DNA from: Rhodothalassium salexigens DSM 2132
Lineage (GTDB): Bacteria; Pseudomonadota; Alphaproteobacteria; Sphingomonadales; Rhodothalassiaceae
Assembly (NCBI RefSeq): GCF_004341375.1
Contig: NZ_SLXO01000011.1
Span: forward strand, 43,528-104,075
Direction: 5' to 3'
Length of the DNA: 60,548 nucleotides
Shown in pieces: positions 37,879 to 47,098 of the stretch (positions are counted from its first letter, which is position 1; every line of letters starts with the position of its first letter). The notes beneath the pieces were generated by a model. The model was not told the DNA's origin. It saw nothing but the letters and a program-made list of their open reading frames with translations, and made no database searches. A program made the position numbers and the translations under genes.

Positions 37879-38728
37879 GCGCCTCGCCGCGCTGACCGGT
37901 GCGGCGGTGACCGCGCTCGCCCCGTTGTCGGGCGGCGATATCGGCCTCGTCCACCGGGTGCGCCTGGATGACGGGCGCACGGTGGTGGCCAAGACGGCCA
38001 AGCCCGGCGGGCGCGACACCGCCGAGGTCGAAGCGGCGATGCTGCGCCACATGGCCGCGGCGGGCGTGCCGGTGCCGGGCGTGGTGGCGGTCGAGCCCGG
38101 CCTGCTGGTGATCGATGCGGTGGCCGATCAAGGCGCCCCCGATGCGGCCGATCTGGCGCGCGTGGTCGCCGCCATGCACGGCGTCGAACGCGCCGACTAT
38201 GGCTTCGACGCCGCGACCGTGTTCGCCGGCGAGCGCCAGGACAACCGGCCGGTGACCGGCGTCGCCGCGCCCGCCGCGCCCTGGCCGGCGTTTTTCGCCG
38301 AGCGCCGGCTGCGGCCCATGGCGCATCTGGCCCATGACGCCGGGCGCCTGGATCGGGCGACGCTGGCGCGGGTCGAGGCGCTGGCCGGGCGGCTCGACCG
38401 CTGGCTGCCGGCGCGCCCGCCTGCGGTGTTACTGCACGGCGATTTGTGGGCCGGCAATGTGCTCGGCGACCGGGGCCGGGTCAGCGCGCTGGTCGACCCG
38501 GCGATCTATTACGGCCATGGCGAGGTGGACCTGGCCATGTTGACCCTGTTCGGCGGCGTCGGCCGGGATTTCTTCGCCGCCTATGGCGCGCGCCGGCCGC
38601 TCGACCCCGGCTTCTTCGAGGTCCGGCGCGATCTCTACAATCTCTATCCCCTGCTATTCCACGTGAAGGCGTTCGGCGGCGGCTATGCGGGGCAGGTCGG
38701 GGCCATCCTCGACCGCTTCGGGGCCTGA
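37871..38728 (+). CDS. Fructosamine kinase family protein
   Basis: A 285-aa kinase-fold protein of the FN3K/YniA group. N-lobe: LSGGDIGLVHRVRLDDGRTV with the Lys in VVAKTAK. C-lobe: VLLHGDLWAGNVL (HGDLWxGN catalytic loop) and ALVDPAIYYGHGEVDLAM (metal-binding DP). Family members phosphorylate ketosamines or ribulosamines on glycated proteins, reversing glycation. GTG start at 37871 inside the phosphatase end. The adjacent LMW-PTP pairing is known in bacterial FN3K operons. Its C-terminus overlaps the thpR gene on the other strand. Confidence 0.9.
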   Translation: MRERLAALTGAAVTALAPLSGGDIGLVHRVRLDDGRTVVAKTAKPGGRDTAEVEAAMLRHMAAAGVPVPGVVAVEPGLLVIDAVADQGAPDAADLARVVAAMHGVERADYGFDAATVFAGERQDNRPVTGVAAPAAPWPAFFAERRLRPMAHLAHDAGRLDRATLARVEALAGRLDRWLPARPPAVLLHGDLWAGNVLGDRGRVSALVDPAIYYGHGEVDLAMLTLFGGVGRDFFAAYGARRPLDPGFFEVRRDLYNLYPLLFHVKAFGGGYAGQVGAILDRFGA

Positions 38729-39265
38729 CCGGTCGAGCGGGTAGGTCTCCACCGGGTCATAGAGCGCGCCGTCGCTGCACAGATGGCTTTCGAACAGGGT
38801 GAACCGGGTGACCGGGAAGGCGGCGGTACGGGCACCGGCGCGGGCTTCGAGATAGCCGTCGAGCTTGGCCGGGTTGGCCCGCTTGAAGCGCGCCAGGGTC
38901 ACATGGGGTTTGAACTTGCGCTGTTCGGGCGCCAGGCCGACGCGCACCAGCGCCTGGTCGATCTTCTCGTGCAGATGCTTGAGCGGGTCGGCATCGGCGA
39001 CGCCGATCCACAGGCTGCGCGGCGAGCGCGGCTTGCCGAACGTGCCGAGCCCTTCGAGCGTCACCGTGAACGGGGCGGCGCTGACCCGGGCCAGCGCCGA
39101 GCGGATGTCGTCCGCCTGGCGCGCCGGTACCTCGCCGATGAACCGCAGGGTCAGGTGCAATTGATGGTCACCCTGCCAGCGCGCGCCGTCGACCCCGCCC
39201 ATCAACAAGAGCAGGTGTTGGCGCACGGGTTGAGGCAGGGCAAGCCCGACGAAAAGGCGATGCAT
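38654..39265 (-). CDS. thpR: RNA 2',3'-cyclic phosphodiesterase ThpR (2'-5' RNA ligase)
   Basis: A 203-aa 2H phosphoesterase that handles 2',3'-cyclic or 2'-5' RNA ends. Both HxT motifs are visible: HLTLRFIGEV near residue 40 and HVTLARFKR near residue 125. RLFVGLALPQPVRQ is the standard N-terminus. The last ~25 residues (after PLDRSGPEAV) are encoded antisense to the fructosamine kinase end (75-bp overlap), so this tail is likely an extension. Start at 39265. Function of the family in vivo is unclear. Confidence 0.92.
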   Translation of the reverse strand: MHRLFVGLALPQPVRQHLLLLMGGVDGARWQGDHQLHLTLRFIGEVPARQADDIRSALARVSAAPFTVTLEGLGTFGKPRSPRSLWIGVADADPLKHLHEKIDQALVRVGLAPEQRKFKPHVTLARFKRANPAKLDGYLEARAGARTAAFPVTRFTLFESHLCSDGALYDPVETYPLDRSGPEAVEDGPDLPRIAAAERLHVE

Positions 39266-39520
39266 GGGGGTCCCCTCGATCGTTGGGGGCGGCTGGCATC
39301 GGGGCGGTTGGGGCGTCGCTGGCCCCAAGCGCGGGCGGCCGGCCGCCTATGGCTGTGATGGGGCCGTCGGCATGGTGGGGCTGGCACCTCCCTGACCGTT
39401 GCGCGCTCTGCCAGCCTATCAGAAAAGCCGAGCCCGGGCCGAGCCAATTTTTCGCGGCTCTCCGGTGACGGGGATGGGGGCCGGGGATGGGTGATGGCGG
39501 CCGGCGGCCGGCGCCCAGCG

Positions 39521-40246
39521 TCAGTGGCGCCCCGCCGTGGTGTCGTCGTCCACCGCCCCGTCGCCGCGCAGCATCGCCGCCACCAGCGGGCCGATGCCGT
39601 CGACCATGCGCGCCACGCCCTTGGCATTGGGGTGCAGACCGTCCGGCTGCAACAGGTCGGTGTCGGTCGCCACGCCGTCCATGAAGAACGGGTAGAGCCG
39701 CACGCCGTGTTGCTCGGCCAGGTCGGGATAGATCGCGTCGAACGCTTGGGCATAGTCGGGCCCGCGATTGGGCGGCGCGCGCATGCCGGCCAGCAACACC
39801 GGGATATCGCGCTCCTTGAGCGTCGCGATGATCGCGGCGAGATTGGCGCGGGTCAGCTTGGGCTCGATGGCGCGCAGCATGTCGTTGCCGCCCAGGGCGA
39901 CGATCGCCAGGTCGGGCGCGCGGTCGAGACCGTCGAGCACCCAGGCGAGCCGCGACCGGCCGCCCGATGTGGTGTCGCCCGAGACGCCGGCATTGACCAC
40001 CCGCGCGTCGAGCCCCCGCGCGTCGAGCCAGGCGGCGAGTTGGTGCGTGAACCCCGCGTCGGGGCCCAGGCCGTAGCCGGCGGTCAAACTGTCGCCCAGG
40101 GCCAGCACGGTGTGGCCGGGCGGGGGCGTACCCGCCGCGCCGTCGCCCGCCGGTCCAGCGGCCCGGGCGGGTGCGGCAAATCCGACCGCCAGCGCGATTG
40201 CGAACAAGGCCAGGAGGCCCAGCGGTTTCATTCCGATCATAGGCAT
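39521..40246 (-). CDS. TesA-like GDSL arylesterase / lysophospholipase, periplasmic
   Basis: SGNH hydrolase of 241 aa with signal peptide (MKPLGLLALFAIALAVGF..ARA). Blocks: LGDSLTAGYG (Ser nucleophile, block I), GVSGDTTSGG, ALGGNDMLR (block III), and DGLHPNAKG (block V His/Asp). E. coli TesA hydrolyses acyl-CoA, lysophospholipids and aryl esters. ATG at 40246 is the first; the one at 40231 fits better if the TATATA promoter at 40249 drives it. It is divergent from the ABC exporter, the tesA-ybbA-ybbP layout of E. coli. Confidence 0.92.
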   Translation of the reverse strand: MPMIGMKPLGLLALFAIALAVGFAAPARAAGPAGDGAAGTPPPGHTVLALGDSLTAGYGLGPDAGFTHQLAAWLDARGLDARVVNAGVSGDTTSGGRSRLAWVLDGLDRAPDLAIVALGGNDMLRAIEPKLTRANLAAIIATLKERDIPVLLAGMRAPPNRGPDYAQAFDAIYPDLAEQHGVRLYPFFMDGVATDTDLLQPDGLHPNAKGVARMVDGIGPLVAAMLRGDGAVDDDTTAGRH

Positions 40247-40248
40247 TC

Positions 40249-40267
40249 TATATATCTTGCCGATATA
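40249..40267. promoter_or_regulatory. Shared AT-rich divergent promoter/operator of esterase and ABC exporter
   Basis: The only AT island in the 44-bp gap reads TATATATC-TTGCC-GATATA; the inner TATATC/GATATA are inverted repeats. Either strand could supply a -10 element. It resembles the DUF2807 operator (8438-8458). Confidence 0.4.
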
Positions 40268-40290
40268 ACGCGTGTTTCAAGGACCCGGTC

Positions 40291-41067
40291 ATGACAGCCA
40301 CCAGCCCGTCCCGCCCCGCCGACCCGATCATTGCGCTCGGCGACGTGCATCTCAAGCTCGATAGCGGGGCCGGGCCCGTACACATCCTGCGCGGGCTCGA
40401 CCTGGCGGTGGGCGCGGGTCAGGCGGTCGGCCTGGTCGGGCCGTCGGGGTCCGGCAAATCGTCGCTGATGGCGATCATGTCCGGGCTCGAAGCGGCGACC
40501 TCGGGGCGTGTGTCGGTGGACGGGCACGACCTGTCGGCGCTCGACGAGGACGCGCTGGCGCTGTTGCGGCGCAACCGCATCGGCATCGTCTTGCAGTCGT
40601 TCCACCTGATCCCGACCATGACCGCGCTCGAAAATGTCGCCGTGCCGCTGGAACTGGCGCGCCGCGACGACGCCTTCGCCGAGGCGGCGGCGGCCCTCGA
40701 CCGGGTCGGCCTGGGCCACCGGCTCGACCATTACCCGGCGCAACTCTCGGGCGGCGAACAGCAGCGCGTGGCGCTGGCCCGCGCGGTGGCGCCGGGGCCC
40801 GCGGTGCTGCTCGCCGACGAACCCACCGGCAATCTGGACAGCGGCACCGGCCAGACCATCATCGACCTGATGTTCTCGCTGCACGACGAACGCGACGCCA
40901 CGCTGGTGCTGATCACCCACGATCTGGACCTGGCCAATCGCTGCGACCGGGTGGTCCACATCGCCGACGGGCGGATCACCCATGAGGAACCCGGGCGCGG
41001 CGCCCGACCGGTCGGCGGCGCGGCCGGTGGGGCCGGTCTGTCCGGTCGCGTCGTGGAGGCCGGGTGA
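40291..41067 (+). CDS. ABC transporter ATPase (YbbA-like)
   Basis: A 258-aa ATPase. Walker A GPSGSGKSSLM (residues about 50-60), Q-loop VLQSFHLIPTMTALENV, signature LSGGEQQRVALARA, Walker B VLLADEPTGNLD, and H-loop ITHDLDLANRCDR. It belongs to the LolD/MacB-type group that powers lipoprotein or lysophospholipid trafficking. It overlaps its permease by 4 bp (ATGA) and so forms a two-gene complex with it. Divergence from the TesA-like esterase parallels E. coli ybbA. Confidence 0.93.
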   Translation: MTATSPSRPADPIIALGDVHLKLDSGAGPVHILRGLDLAVGAGQAVGLVGPSGSGKSSLMAIMSGLEAATSGRVSVDGHDLSALDEDALALLRRNRIGIVLQSFHLIPTMTALENVAVPLELARRDDAFAEAAAALDRVGLGHRLDHYPAQLSGGEQQRVALARAVAPGPAVLLADEPTGNLDSGTGQTIIDLMFSLHDERDATLVLITHDLDLANRCDRVVHIADGRITHEEPGRGARPVGGAAGGAGLSGRVVEAG

Positions 41068-43589
41068 TGGCGCGCTCGCCGGTCCTGGCCCTGGCGCGGC
41101 GCGAACTGCGCGGCGGCACGCGCGGGTTTCGGGTGTTTCTGGGCTGTCTGATCCTCGGCGTGGCGGCGATCGCCGGCGTCGGTTCGCTGTCGCGCGCGGT
41201 CACCGATGGCCTGGACGCCGAGGGCGCGCGGCTGCTCGCCGGCGACCTGGAGGTGCGCACCACCCGCCAGCCGCTCGACCCCGAGGTGGTGGCGCGGCTC
41301 GACGCGATGGGCGCGGTCGCGCGGGTGGCGCGCATGAGTTCCAACGCCCGCGCGCCGGCCACCGGCCGCGCCTCGGTGGTCGAGATCAAGGCGCCGGGCG
41401 CGGGCTATCCCTTCTATGGCGGCCTGGCGACCGAGCCTGACCGACCCTTGGCCGCCTTGCTGGGCCAGCGCGACGGCGCCTGGGGGGCGGTCGCCGACCG
41501 GGTGCTGGCCGAGCGCCTGGGCATCGATCTTGGCGACCGCATCGCCATCGGCGGCGAGACCGTGGTGCTGCGCGGCTATCTGCGCGCCGAGCCCGACCGC
41601 GCCAACCAGGGCTGGCAATTGGGGCCGACGCTGATGGTCGCGCCCGACCTGCTCGACCGAACGGGCCTGTTGGGGCTCGGCAGTCTGGTGCGCTATTACT
41701 ACAAGGTGAAACTGCCAAGCGGCGCCGACCTCGATGCCGCCAAGGCGCGCCTGACCGACGCGTACCCCGACGCGCGCTGGTCGGTGCGCGACCGTACCGA
41801 GGCGGCGCCGGGCATTCGCGGCTTTGTCGAGCGGTTCGCCACCTTCCTGACCCTGGTCGGGTTGACCGCGCTGTTGGTCGGCGGCGTCGGCGTCTCCAAC
41901 GCGGTGCGCACCTATCTCGACGCCAAGACCGAGACCATCGCCACCTTCAAGGTGCTGGGCGCCGACGGCGCGACCATCTTCGCGCTCTATCTGGGCCAGG
42001 TGTTGGCGTTGGCGTTGGTGGCGGTGGCGGCGGGGCTGGCGCTCGGCGCGGCGCTGCCGTTCGCGTTGCAGGGGCCGCTGGCCGCGCGCCTGCCGGTGCC
42101 GCCGGCGGTCGGGCTCTACCCCGCGCCGCTGGCCACCGCCGCGCTCTACGGCCTGTTGATCGCGGTCGCCTTTTCGATCTGGCCGCTGGGCCAGGCGCGC
42201 GACATTTCGGCCGGCGGGCTGTTCCGCGACGCGGTCGCCGGCGGCAGGCGCTGGCCGCGCCGGCGTTATGTGGCGGCGGCAGGGCTGGCCATGGCGCTGG
42301 TCGCCGGGGCGGCGGTGGGGCTGTCGACGCTGCCGGTGGTCGCGGCGGTGTTCATCGCCGCGGCGGTGGTGGCGCTGGGGCTGTTGCGGTTGACCGGTGC
42401 GGCGGTGGAGCGGCTGGCCCGCGCGCTGCCCCGGCCGCGCCGCCCGCACTGGCGCCTGGCGCTGGCCAATCTGCACCGGCCGGGGGCGGCCACCGGGCCG
42501 GTGGTCATGTCGCTGGGGCTGGGGTTGACGCTGTTCGCCACGCTCGCCGCCGTCGAGGGCAATCTGCGCGCCCAGATCAACCAGGGCGTGCCCGAGCGCG
42601 CGCCGGCCTTCTATTTCCTCGACATTCAGCCGGGCCAGCGTCAGGGCTTCGAGGACGTGGCCGGGGCGGTCGAGGGCGTCACCACGGTGGCCACCACGCC
42701 CTATGTGGGCGCGACCATCGTGGCGCTCGACGGCGTGCCGGCGGCCGAGGCCGATGTGGCGCCCGGCGGGCGCTGGCTGCTTCAGGGCGACAAGCGCATG
42801 TCCTATGCCGCCCGGCTGCCCGACGGCAACCGCATCGCCGCGGGCCAGTGGTGGGGGCCCGACTATGACGGCCCGCCGGCGATCTCCATCGACCGCGACA
42901 ATGCCCGCGCCCTGGGCCTCGACGTGGGCGACACCGTGACCCTCAACGTCATGGGCCGGACCATGGCGTTGACGGTGATGAGCCACCGGCTGATCGACTG
43001 GTCCGATTTCGGCTTCAACTTCATCTTCCTGATCGACCCGAAGACCCTGGAGGGCGCGCCGCACCCCTATATCGGCCGGGTCGAGACCGCGTCGCGCGGC
43101 GCCGACGAACGGGTCTATCAGGCGATCGTCGACGCCTATCCCGCGGTCACCGCCGTGCCGATCGGCGACATCGTCGACACGGTGTCGTCGTTGTTGGGGC
43201 AGATGGCGTTCGCGGTGCGCGCGGTGGCGCTGATCACCGTGGTCGCCGGCGTGCTGGTGCTCGCCGGGGCGATCGCGGCTGGTCACCGCAAGCGGGTCTA
43301 TGACGCCGCGGTGCTCAAGGTGGTCGGCGCGCGCCGGCGCGATGTGCTCGCCGCCTTCGTGATCGAATATCTGCTGTTGGGCGCGGTGACCGCAGCGATC
43401 GCCCTGGCGCTCGGCTCGCTCGCCGGCTGGCTGGTGGTGACCGAGGTGATGGCGCTCGACTTCACCGCCCGGCCGCTGGCCATGGTGGCGACCGTGGCGG
43501 CGAGCCTGGGCCTGACCCTCGCCATGGGGCTCGCCGGCAGTTGGGCGGCCCTCGGCGTGCGCCCGGCGCGGCTGTTGCGCGCGGCCTAG
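41064..43589 (+). CDS. FtsX-like ABC permease (YbbP-like)
   Basis: An 841-aa inner-membrane permease, two fused MacB/FtsX modules. TM1 follows RGFRVFLGCLILGVAAIAG; a periplasmic MacB-PCD-like domain (about 45-240) comes next; then FLTLVGLTALLVGGVGVSNAV, which is the FtsX-domain signature, and a second half with VSSLLGQMAFAVRAVALITVVAGVLVLAG and EYLLLGAVTAAIALALGS. Size fits YbbP (~800 aa). Partner of the preceding ATPase. Substrate is unproven in any species; export of a lipid or the removal of an ester product is a guess. Confidence 0.92.
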   Translation: MMARSPVLALARRELRGGTRGFRVFLGCLILGVAAIAGVGSLSRAVTDGLDAEGARLLAGDLEVRTTRQPLDPEVVARLDAMGAVARVARMSSNARAPATGRASVVEIKAPGAGYPFYGGLATEPDRPLAALLGQRDGAWGAVADRVLAERLGIDLGDRIAIGGETVVLRGYLRAEPDRANQGWQLGPTLMVAPDLLDRTGLLGLGSLVRYYYKVKLPSGADLDAAKARLTDAYPDARWSVRDRTEAAPGIRGFVERFATFLTLVGLTALLVGGVGVSNAVRTYLDAKTETIATFKVLGADGATIFALYLGQVLALALVAVAAGLALGAALPFALQGPLAARLPVPPAVGLYPAPLATAALYGLLIAVAFSIWPLGQARDISAGGLFRDAVAGGRRWPRRRYVAAAGLAMALVAGAAVGLSTLPVVAAVFIAAAVVALGLLRLTGAAVERLARALPRPRRPHWRLALANLHRPGAATGPVVMSLGLGLTLFATLAAVEGNLRAQINQGVPERAPAFYFLDIQPGQRQGFEDVAGAVEGVTTVATTPYVGATIVALDGVPAAEADVAPGGRWLLQGDKRMSYAARLPDGNRIAAGQWWGPDYDGPPAISIDRDNARALGLDVGDTVTLNVMGRTMALTVMSHRLIDWSDFGFNFIFLIDPKTLEGAPHPYIGRVETASRGADERVYQAIVDAYPAVTAVPIGDIVDTVSSLLGQMAFAVRAVALITVVAGVLVLAGAIAAGHRKRVYDAAVLKVVGARRRDVLAAFVIEYLLLGAVTAAIALALGSLAGWLVVTEVMALDFTARPLAMVATVAASLGLTLAMGLAGSWAALGVRPARLLRAA

Positions 43590-43742
43590 GCCGGTCCGGC
43601 TGCCGTCTGGCCGGGCTCTGGTCTGGTTCTGGCGGTCTTCTGGCCGGTGTCGGAAGCGGCCCGGGCGGCTGTGGGATCGACAAGTGCCGGGCGGCGGGCT
43701 ATCGCACGGGGGCATGTTCAGTTCCACCTTGCGGTGTTTGTG

Positions 43743-45356
43743 ATGACCCTGACCCGTGATCGCCTCGTCGCCGAGACCCTGGCCGCCGACCGGGATGTGG
43801 CCGACCCCGCCGCCGGCGCCGGGCGCGAGGCGCTGGCAGCCGCCCGCCGGCACCAGGACGTGGATGCCAAGGTGTGCGCCTTTTTCGCCGCGCTGCCCCA
43901 GGCGCTGGCCGCCCGCGCGGCGTTGCGCCGGCAGATCGCCCTGTTGCGCTGGACGGTGCTGGGCGGGCTGGTGCTGGCGGCGCTGGCCGGCGCGCTGGCC
44001 GCCGGCCGGGCGATCAGCGGCGGCGAGCGCGAGGTGGTCAATGTGATCTGGCTGCTGGGCGGGCTGTTGGGGCTGCACCTGGTGGCGTTGGTGATCTGGC
44101 TGGCGGTGTTGGTGGCCGGCGGCGACGGGGTCGCGCGCCAGGGGCTCGGCCGGGGCGTGGTGTGGCTGTGGCGGCGGCTGGCCGGCACGGTCGCCGGCGA
44201 CCCGCTCAACCGCTCGGCGCGCCTGGCGCTGATGGCCCGGCTGTTCGGCCCGCCGGCCGGGCGCTGGACCGTGTCCACCGGCAGCCATGGGCTGTGGACG
44301 GCGTTTCTGGCCGGCGGCCTGGTGTCGGTGCTGCTGGTGCTGGCGACCCAGCATCTGGTGTTCGTGTGGGAGACGACGATTCTGTCCGCCGAGCACTATA
44401 CCGCGCTGATCGGCGCGTTGGCGGCGGGGCCGGCGGCGCTCGGTTTTCCGGTGCCGGATGCAGCGGCGGTGGCAGCCGCCGAGTGGCGCGGCGGCGCCCA
44501 GGCGGCGCGTATGGTGGCCGACGCGCAGGGCGAAGGCGCCTGGGCCGGCCTGGTGGTCGGCAGCCTGATCGTCTATGGCCTGGCGCCGCGGCTGTTGGTC
44601 GGGCTGTTGACCGGGTGGCTGGCGCGCCGGGCGGTACGGCGTACCAAGCTCGACCTGACCAAACCGGCCTTCGCCCGGCTGATCCCCGACCTGGCGCCGG
44701 TGATGCAGTCGGCGCGCGTGGTCGATGCCTCGCCCGCCCGACTGCCGCCCGCCGTGGCCGCGTCGGTGCCCGCGCCCGCGCCCGCGCCGCCGCACACGCC
44801 CGCGACCGGCAGCGACCGGCGCCGGGGGCTGCGCCGCGCCAAGGCGAACGCGCCGGTCGCGGTCACCGGCGGCTTGCCGGGGGGCCACCATGTGGCCCCG
44901 CCCGCCGGGCCGGTGGCGGTGCTCGGCTGGGAGGTGCGCACGCCGCGCACCGGCTGGCCGCCGGTGGTGACGCCCGGCCAGCCGCCGGCGGGCGGCGCGC
45001 AGGATCTGGGCATCGTCGACGGTCGGCGCGCGCTCACCGCAGCGGTGGCGTTGATCGCCAACGCGCCGCCGGCGCGGCTGGTGGTGGTGGCCGACATGAC
45101 CGCCACGCCCGACCGGGGCACGGTGGCGGGGCTGGCGACGCTGGCCGGCGCTGGGGCCGGCGAGACGCTGGTCTGCCTGACCCGCGAGAGCGTGGCGCGC
45201 GCCCGGTTGAGCGACGAGGACGCCCGCCAGCGTCTGGCCGACTGGGTCGCCGCCGCCCATGACGCGGGCTTGCCGCTGTCGGCGGTGGTGTTGCTGGATC
45301 TGGACGCGCCCGGGGCCGAGGATGCCGACCGGGCCGCCCGCCTGTTCGGAGTATGA
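43743..45356 (+). CDS. DUF2868 membrane protein
   Basis: A 537-aa inner-membrane protein with about four strong hydrophobic segments (ALLRWTVLGGLVLAALAG, VIWLLGGLLGLHLVALVIWL, LWTAFLAGGLVSVLLVLA, LVVGSLIVYGLAPRLLVGLL) and an Ala/Pro-rich soluble C-terminal third (VPAPAPAPPHTPATG, then AVLGWEVRT..). Matches DUF2868, which is co-encoded with a DUF3482 GTPase. The ATG at 43743 begins MTLTRDRLVAETLAAD, the family N-terminus; the frame continues upstream without similarity. It ends 4 bp before the GTPase ATG. Function unknown. Confidence 0.85.
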   Translation: MTLTRDRLVAETLAADRDVADPAAGAGREALAAARRHQDVDAKVCAFFAALPQALAARAALRRQIALLRWTVLGGLVLAALAGALAAGRAISGGEREVVNVIWLLGGLLGLHLVALVIWLAVLVAGGDGVARQGLGRGVVWLWRRLAGTVAGDPLNRSARLALMARLFGPPAGRWTVSTGSHGLWTAFLAGGLVSVLLVLATQHLVFVWETTILSAEHYTALIGALAAGPAALGFPVPDAAAVAAAEWRGGAQAARMVADAQGEGAWAGLVVGSLIVYGLAPRLLVGLLTGWLARRAVRRTKLDLTKPAFARLIPDLAPVMQSARVVDASPARLPPAVAASVPAPAPAPPHTPATGSDRRRGLRRAKANAPVAVTGGLPGGHHVAPPAGPVAVLGWEVRTPRTGWPPVVTPGQPPAGGAQDLGIVDGRRALTAAVALIANAPPARLVVVADMTATPDRGTVAGLATLAGAGAGETLVCLTRESVARARLSDEDARQRLADWVAAAHDAGLPLSAVVLLDLDAPGAEDADRAARLFGV

Positions 45357-45360
45357 GCCG

Positions 45361-46794
45361 ATGAGCGCCCCCAAGGCCCCTCACAAGGCCGCCACCCCCC
45401 CCCAAGCCATCAACGTCGCCGTGGTCGGCCACACCAATGTGGGCAAGACCAGCCTGATGCGCACGCTGACCCGCCAGCGCGGCTTCGGCGCCGTGTCGAT
45501 CCGTCCGGCGACCACCCGCCATGTGGAAATGGCCGAATTGTCGGTGCCCGGCAGCCTGCCGGTGCGGCTTTACGATACCCCGGGGCTCGAAGATTCGAGC
45601 GGCCTGCTCGCCTATCTCGACGATCTGCGCACCCGCACCGGCTTCGACTGGATCGACGCCATCGACCGCTTCGTCGCCGAGGCCACCGACGACCACCACC
45701 CCTTCGCCCAGGAGGCCAAGAGCCTGGCCCAGGTGCGCCGCAGCGACGCCGCGCTTTATGTGGTCGATGTCCGCGACCCGGTGCGTGCGCGCCACCGCGA
45801 TGAGCTTGAAATCCTCGGCCGCTGCGCGGTGCCGGTGTTGCCGGTGCTCAACTTCATCGCCGACCCCGACGCCCAGATCGACCATTGGCGCGAGCAGTTG
45901 GCGCGGGTCAACATGCACGCCCTGGTGGCCTTCGACACGGTGGTCTATGACGCCGCCGGCGAGGCCGCGCTTTATGACAAGATCGCCGCCCTGGCCGACC
46001 GCTTCGCCGCCCCCCTGGCCCGGCTGCGCGACGATCTGGCGGCGCGCCGGGCGCAGGTGCGCCGCGCCTCGGCGGTCGAGGTGGCCGAGATGCTGGTCGA
46101 CGCCGCCGGCGCCCAGGCCGGCTATGCGCTCGACCAGCGCCAGGCCCAGAGCGACGCCGAGGCCGACCTCAAGGCGCGGGTGCGCCAGCGCGAGGCGCAG
46201 TGCGTCGAGCGGCTGTTGGATCTGCACGGCTTCGGCGCCGACGATGTGCGGTTGAGCGACTTCGCCATCTCGCACGGTCGCTGGGATCAGGACATCTTCG
46301 ACCCGCAGACGCTGGCGCAATACGGCGTTTCGGCCAGCAAGGCGGCGGCCACCGGTGCCGGCGTCGGCGTCGCCATCGACGTGCTGGCCGGCGGCATGAC
46401 GCTCGGCGGCGCGGCGGCCACCGGCGCGGCGCTGGGCTTTTTGTACGACACCGCGCGCACCTATGGCGGCCGGCTTCAGGCCCGACTGCGCCGCGAGGTG
46501 CGCCTGCGCGTCGACGACGCCACGCTTCAGGGCCTGGCAGCACGCCAGATGCAGTTGCTTGCCGCTCTGCTCAAGCGCGGCCACGGCGCCATCGCGCCGG
46601 CGGCCACCGAGACGCTGGCGCCGGGCGAAGCCACCGTGCGCCAGCTTGGCCGTCAGGCGCGGCGCGCCCGGTCGACGCCCGACTGGTCGGCGCTCAATCG
46701 CCCCGGCGGGGCCACCAGCGGCCGCCGCCGTAGCGAGCTGGTGGCCGCCCTGGCCGACACGGTGGAAGCGGGTTTGGACGCGGCCGGCGCCTGA
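45361..46794 (+). CDS. DUF3482 GTPase
   Basis: A 477-aa GTPase. N-terminal G domain: VVGHTNVGKTSLMRTL (Walker A, near residues 21-36), T-rich SIRPATTRHVEM switch, and DTPGLEDSSG (G3). A G4-like NF(I/A)D occurs as LNFIADPDA. The C-terminal half is DUF3482: helical, with a glycine-zipper pair ATGAGVGVAIDVLAGGM and LGGAAATGAALGF that may dip into membrane. Always found with a DUF2868 partner. Upstream ATG at 45361 follows that gene's TGA. No cellular role is established. Confidence 0.87.
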   Translation: MSAPKAPHKAATPPQAINVAVVGHTNVGKTSLMRTLTRQRGFGAVSIRPATTRHVEMAELSVPGSLPVRLYDTPGLEDSSGLLAYLDDLRTRTGFDWIDAIDRFVAEATDDHHPFAQEAKSLAQVRRSDAALYVVDVRDPVRARHRDELEILGRCAVPVLPVLNFIADPDAQIDHWREQLARVNMHALVAFDTVVYDAAGEAALYDKIAALADRFAAPLARLRDDLAARRAQVRRASAVEVAEMLVDAAGAQAGYALDQRQAQSDAEADLKARVRQREAQCVERLLDLHGFGADDVRLSDFAISHGRWDQDIFDPQTLAQYGVSASKAAATGAGVGVAIDVLAGGMTLGGAAATGAALGFLYDTARTYGGRLQARLRREVRLRVDDATLQGLAARQMQLLAALLKRGHGAIAPAATETLAPGEATVRQLGRQARRARSTPDWSALNRPGGATSGRRRSELVAALADTVEAGLDAAGA

Positions 46795-47098
46795 GCACGC
46801 CGAGTCGCGCCCGGTGAGCGTCGGTCATTGGTGGCGGTTTGGGCATCGCGACCATGATCGGGACAAGTCGGCCCGTATTTGATCGGTGTTTTAATGATCT
46901 GACAGCCCTGGTCCGTGACGTCGTGCTCAATGCACAAAACAATTTGCCGATAATGAAAGTAAAATTTTACCATCTCAATTCCAGAATTGACTTAATGAGA
47001 AGCTTGCCCGACCCTTGTCGTTGACTGTGACCGTTCGAACGCGGGGATGTGTTCGGACGAACGGCAGGCTCCCGAGTATGTGTATGGGGTAGTGGTCA
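46795..47098. other. 304-bp intergenic region with clustered palindromes upstream of DUF2336 genes
   Basis: No gene. Contains a perfect 12-bp palindrome GTAAAATTTTAC (46959-46970), then CGTTCGAACG (47032-47041) and GTTCG-GA-CGAAC (47051-47062), about 10 bp apart. The palindromes suggest operator sites for the following DUF2336 unit; a TTGACT at 47021-47026 could be a -35. Confidence 0.5.

Noticed and set aside
40731-45374. A 1547-codon open frame on the minus strand
   Set aside because: It lies antisense to the ABC permease and DUF2868 genes and its translation is His/Arg/Gln/Gly-rich without domains; it is a typical GC-rich shadow frame.
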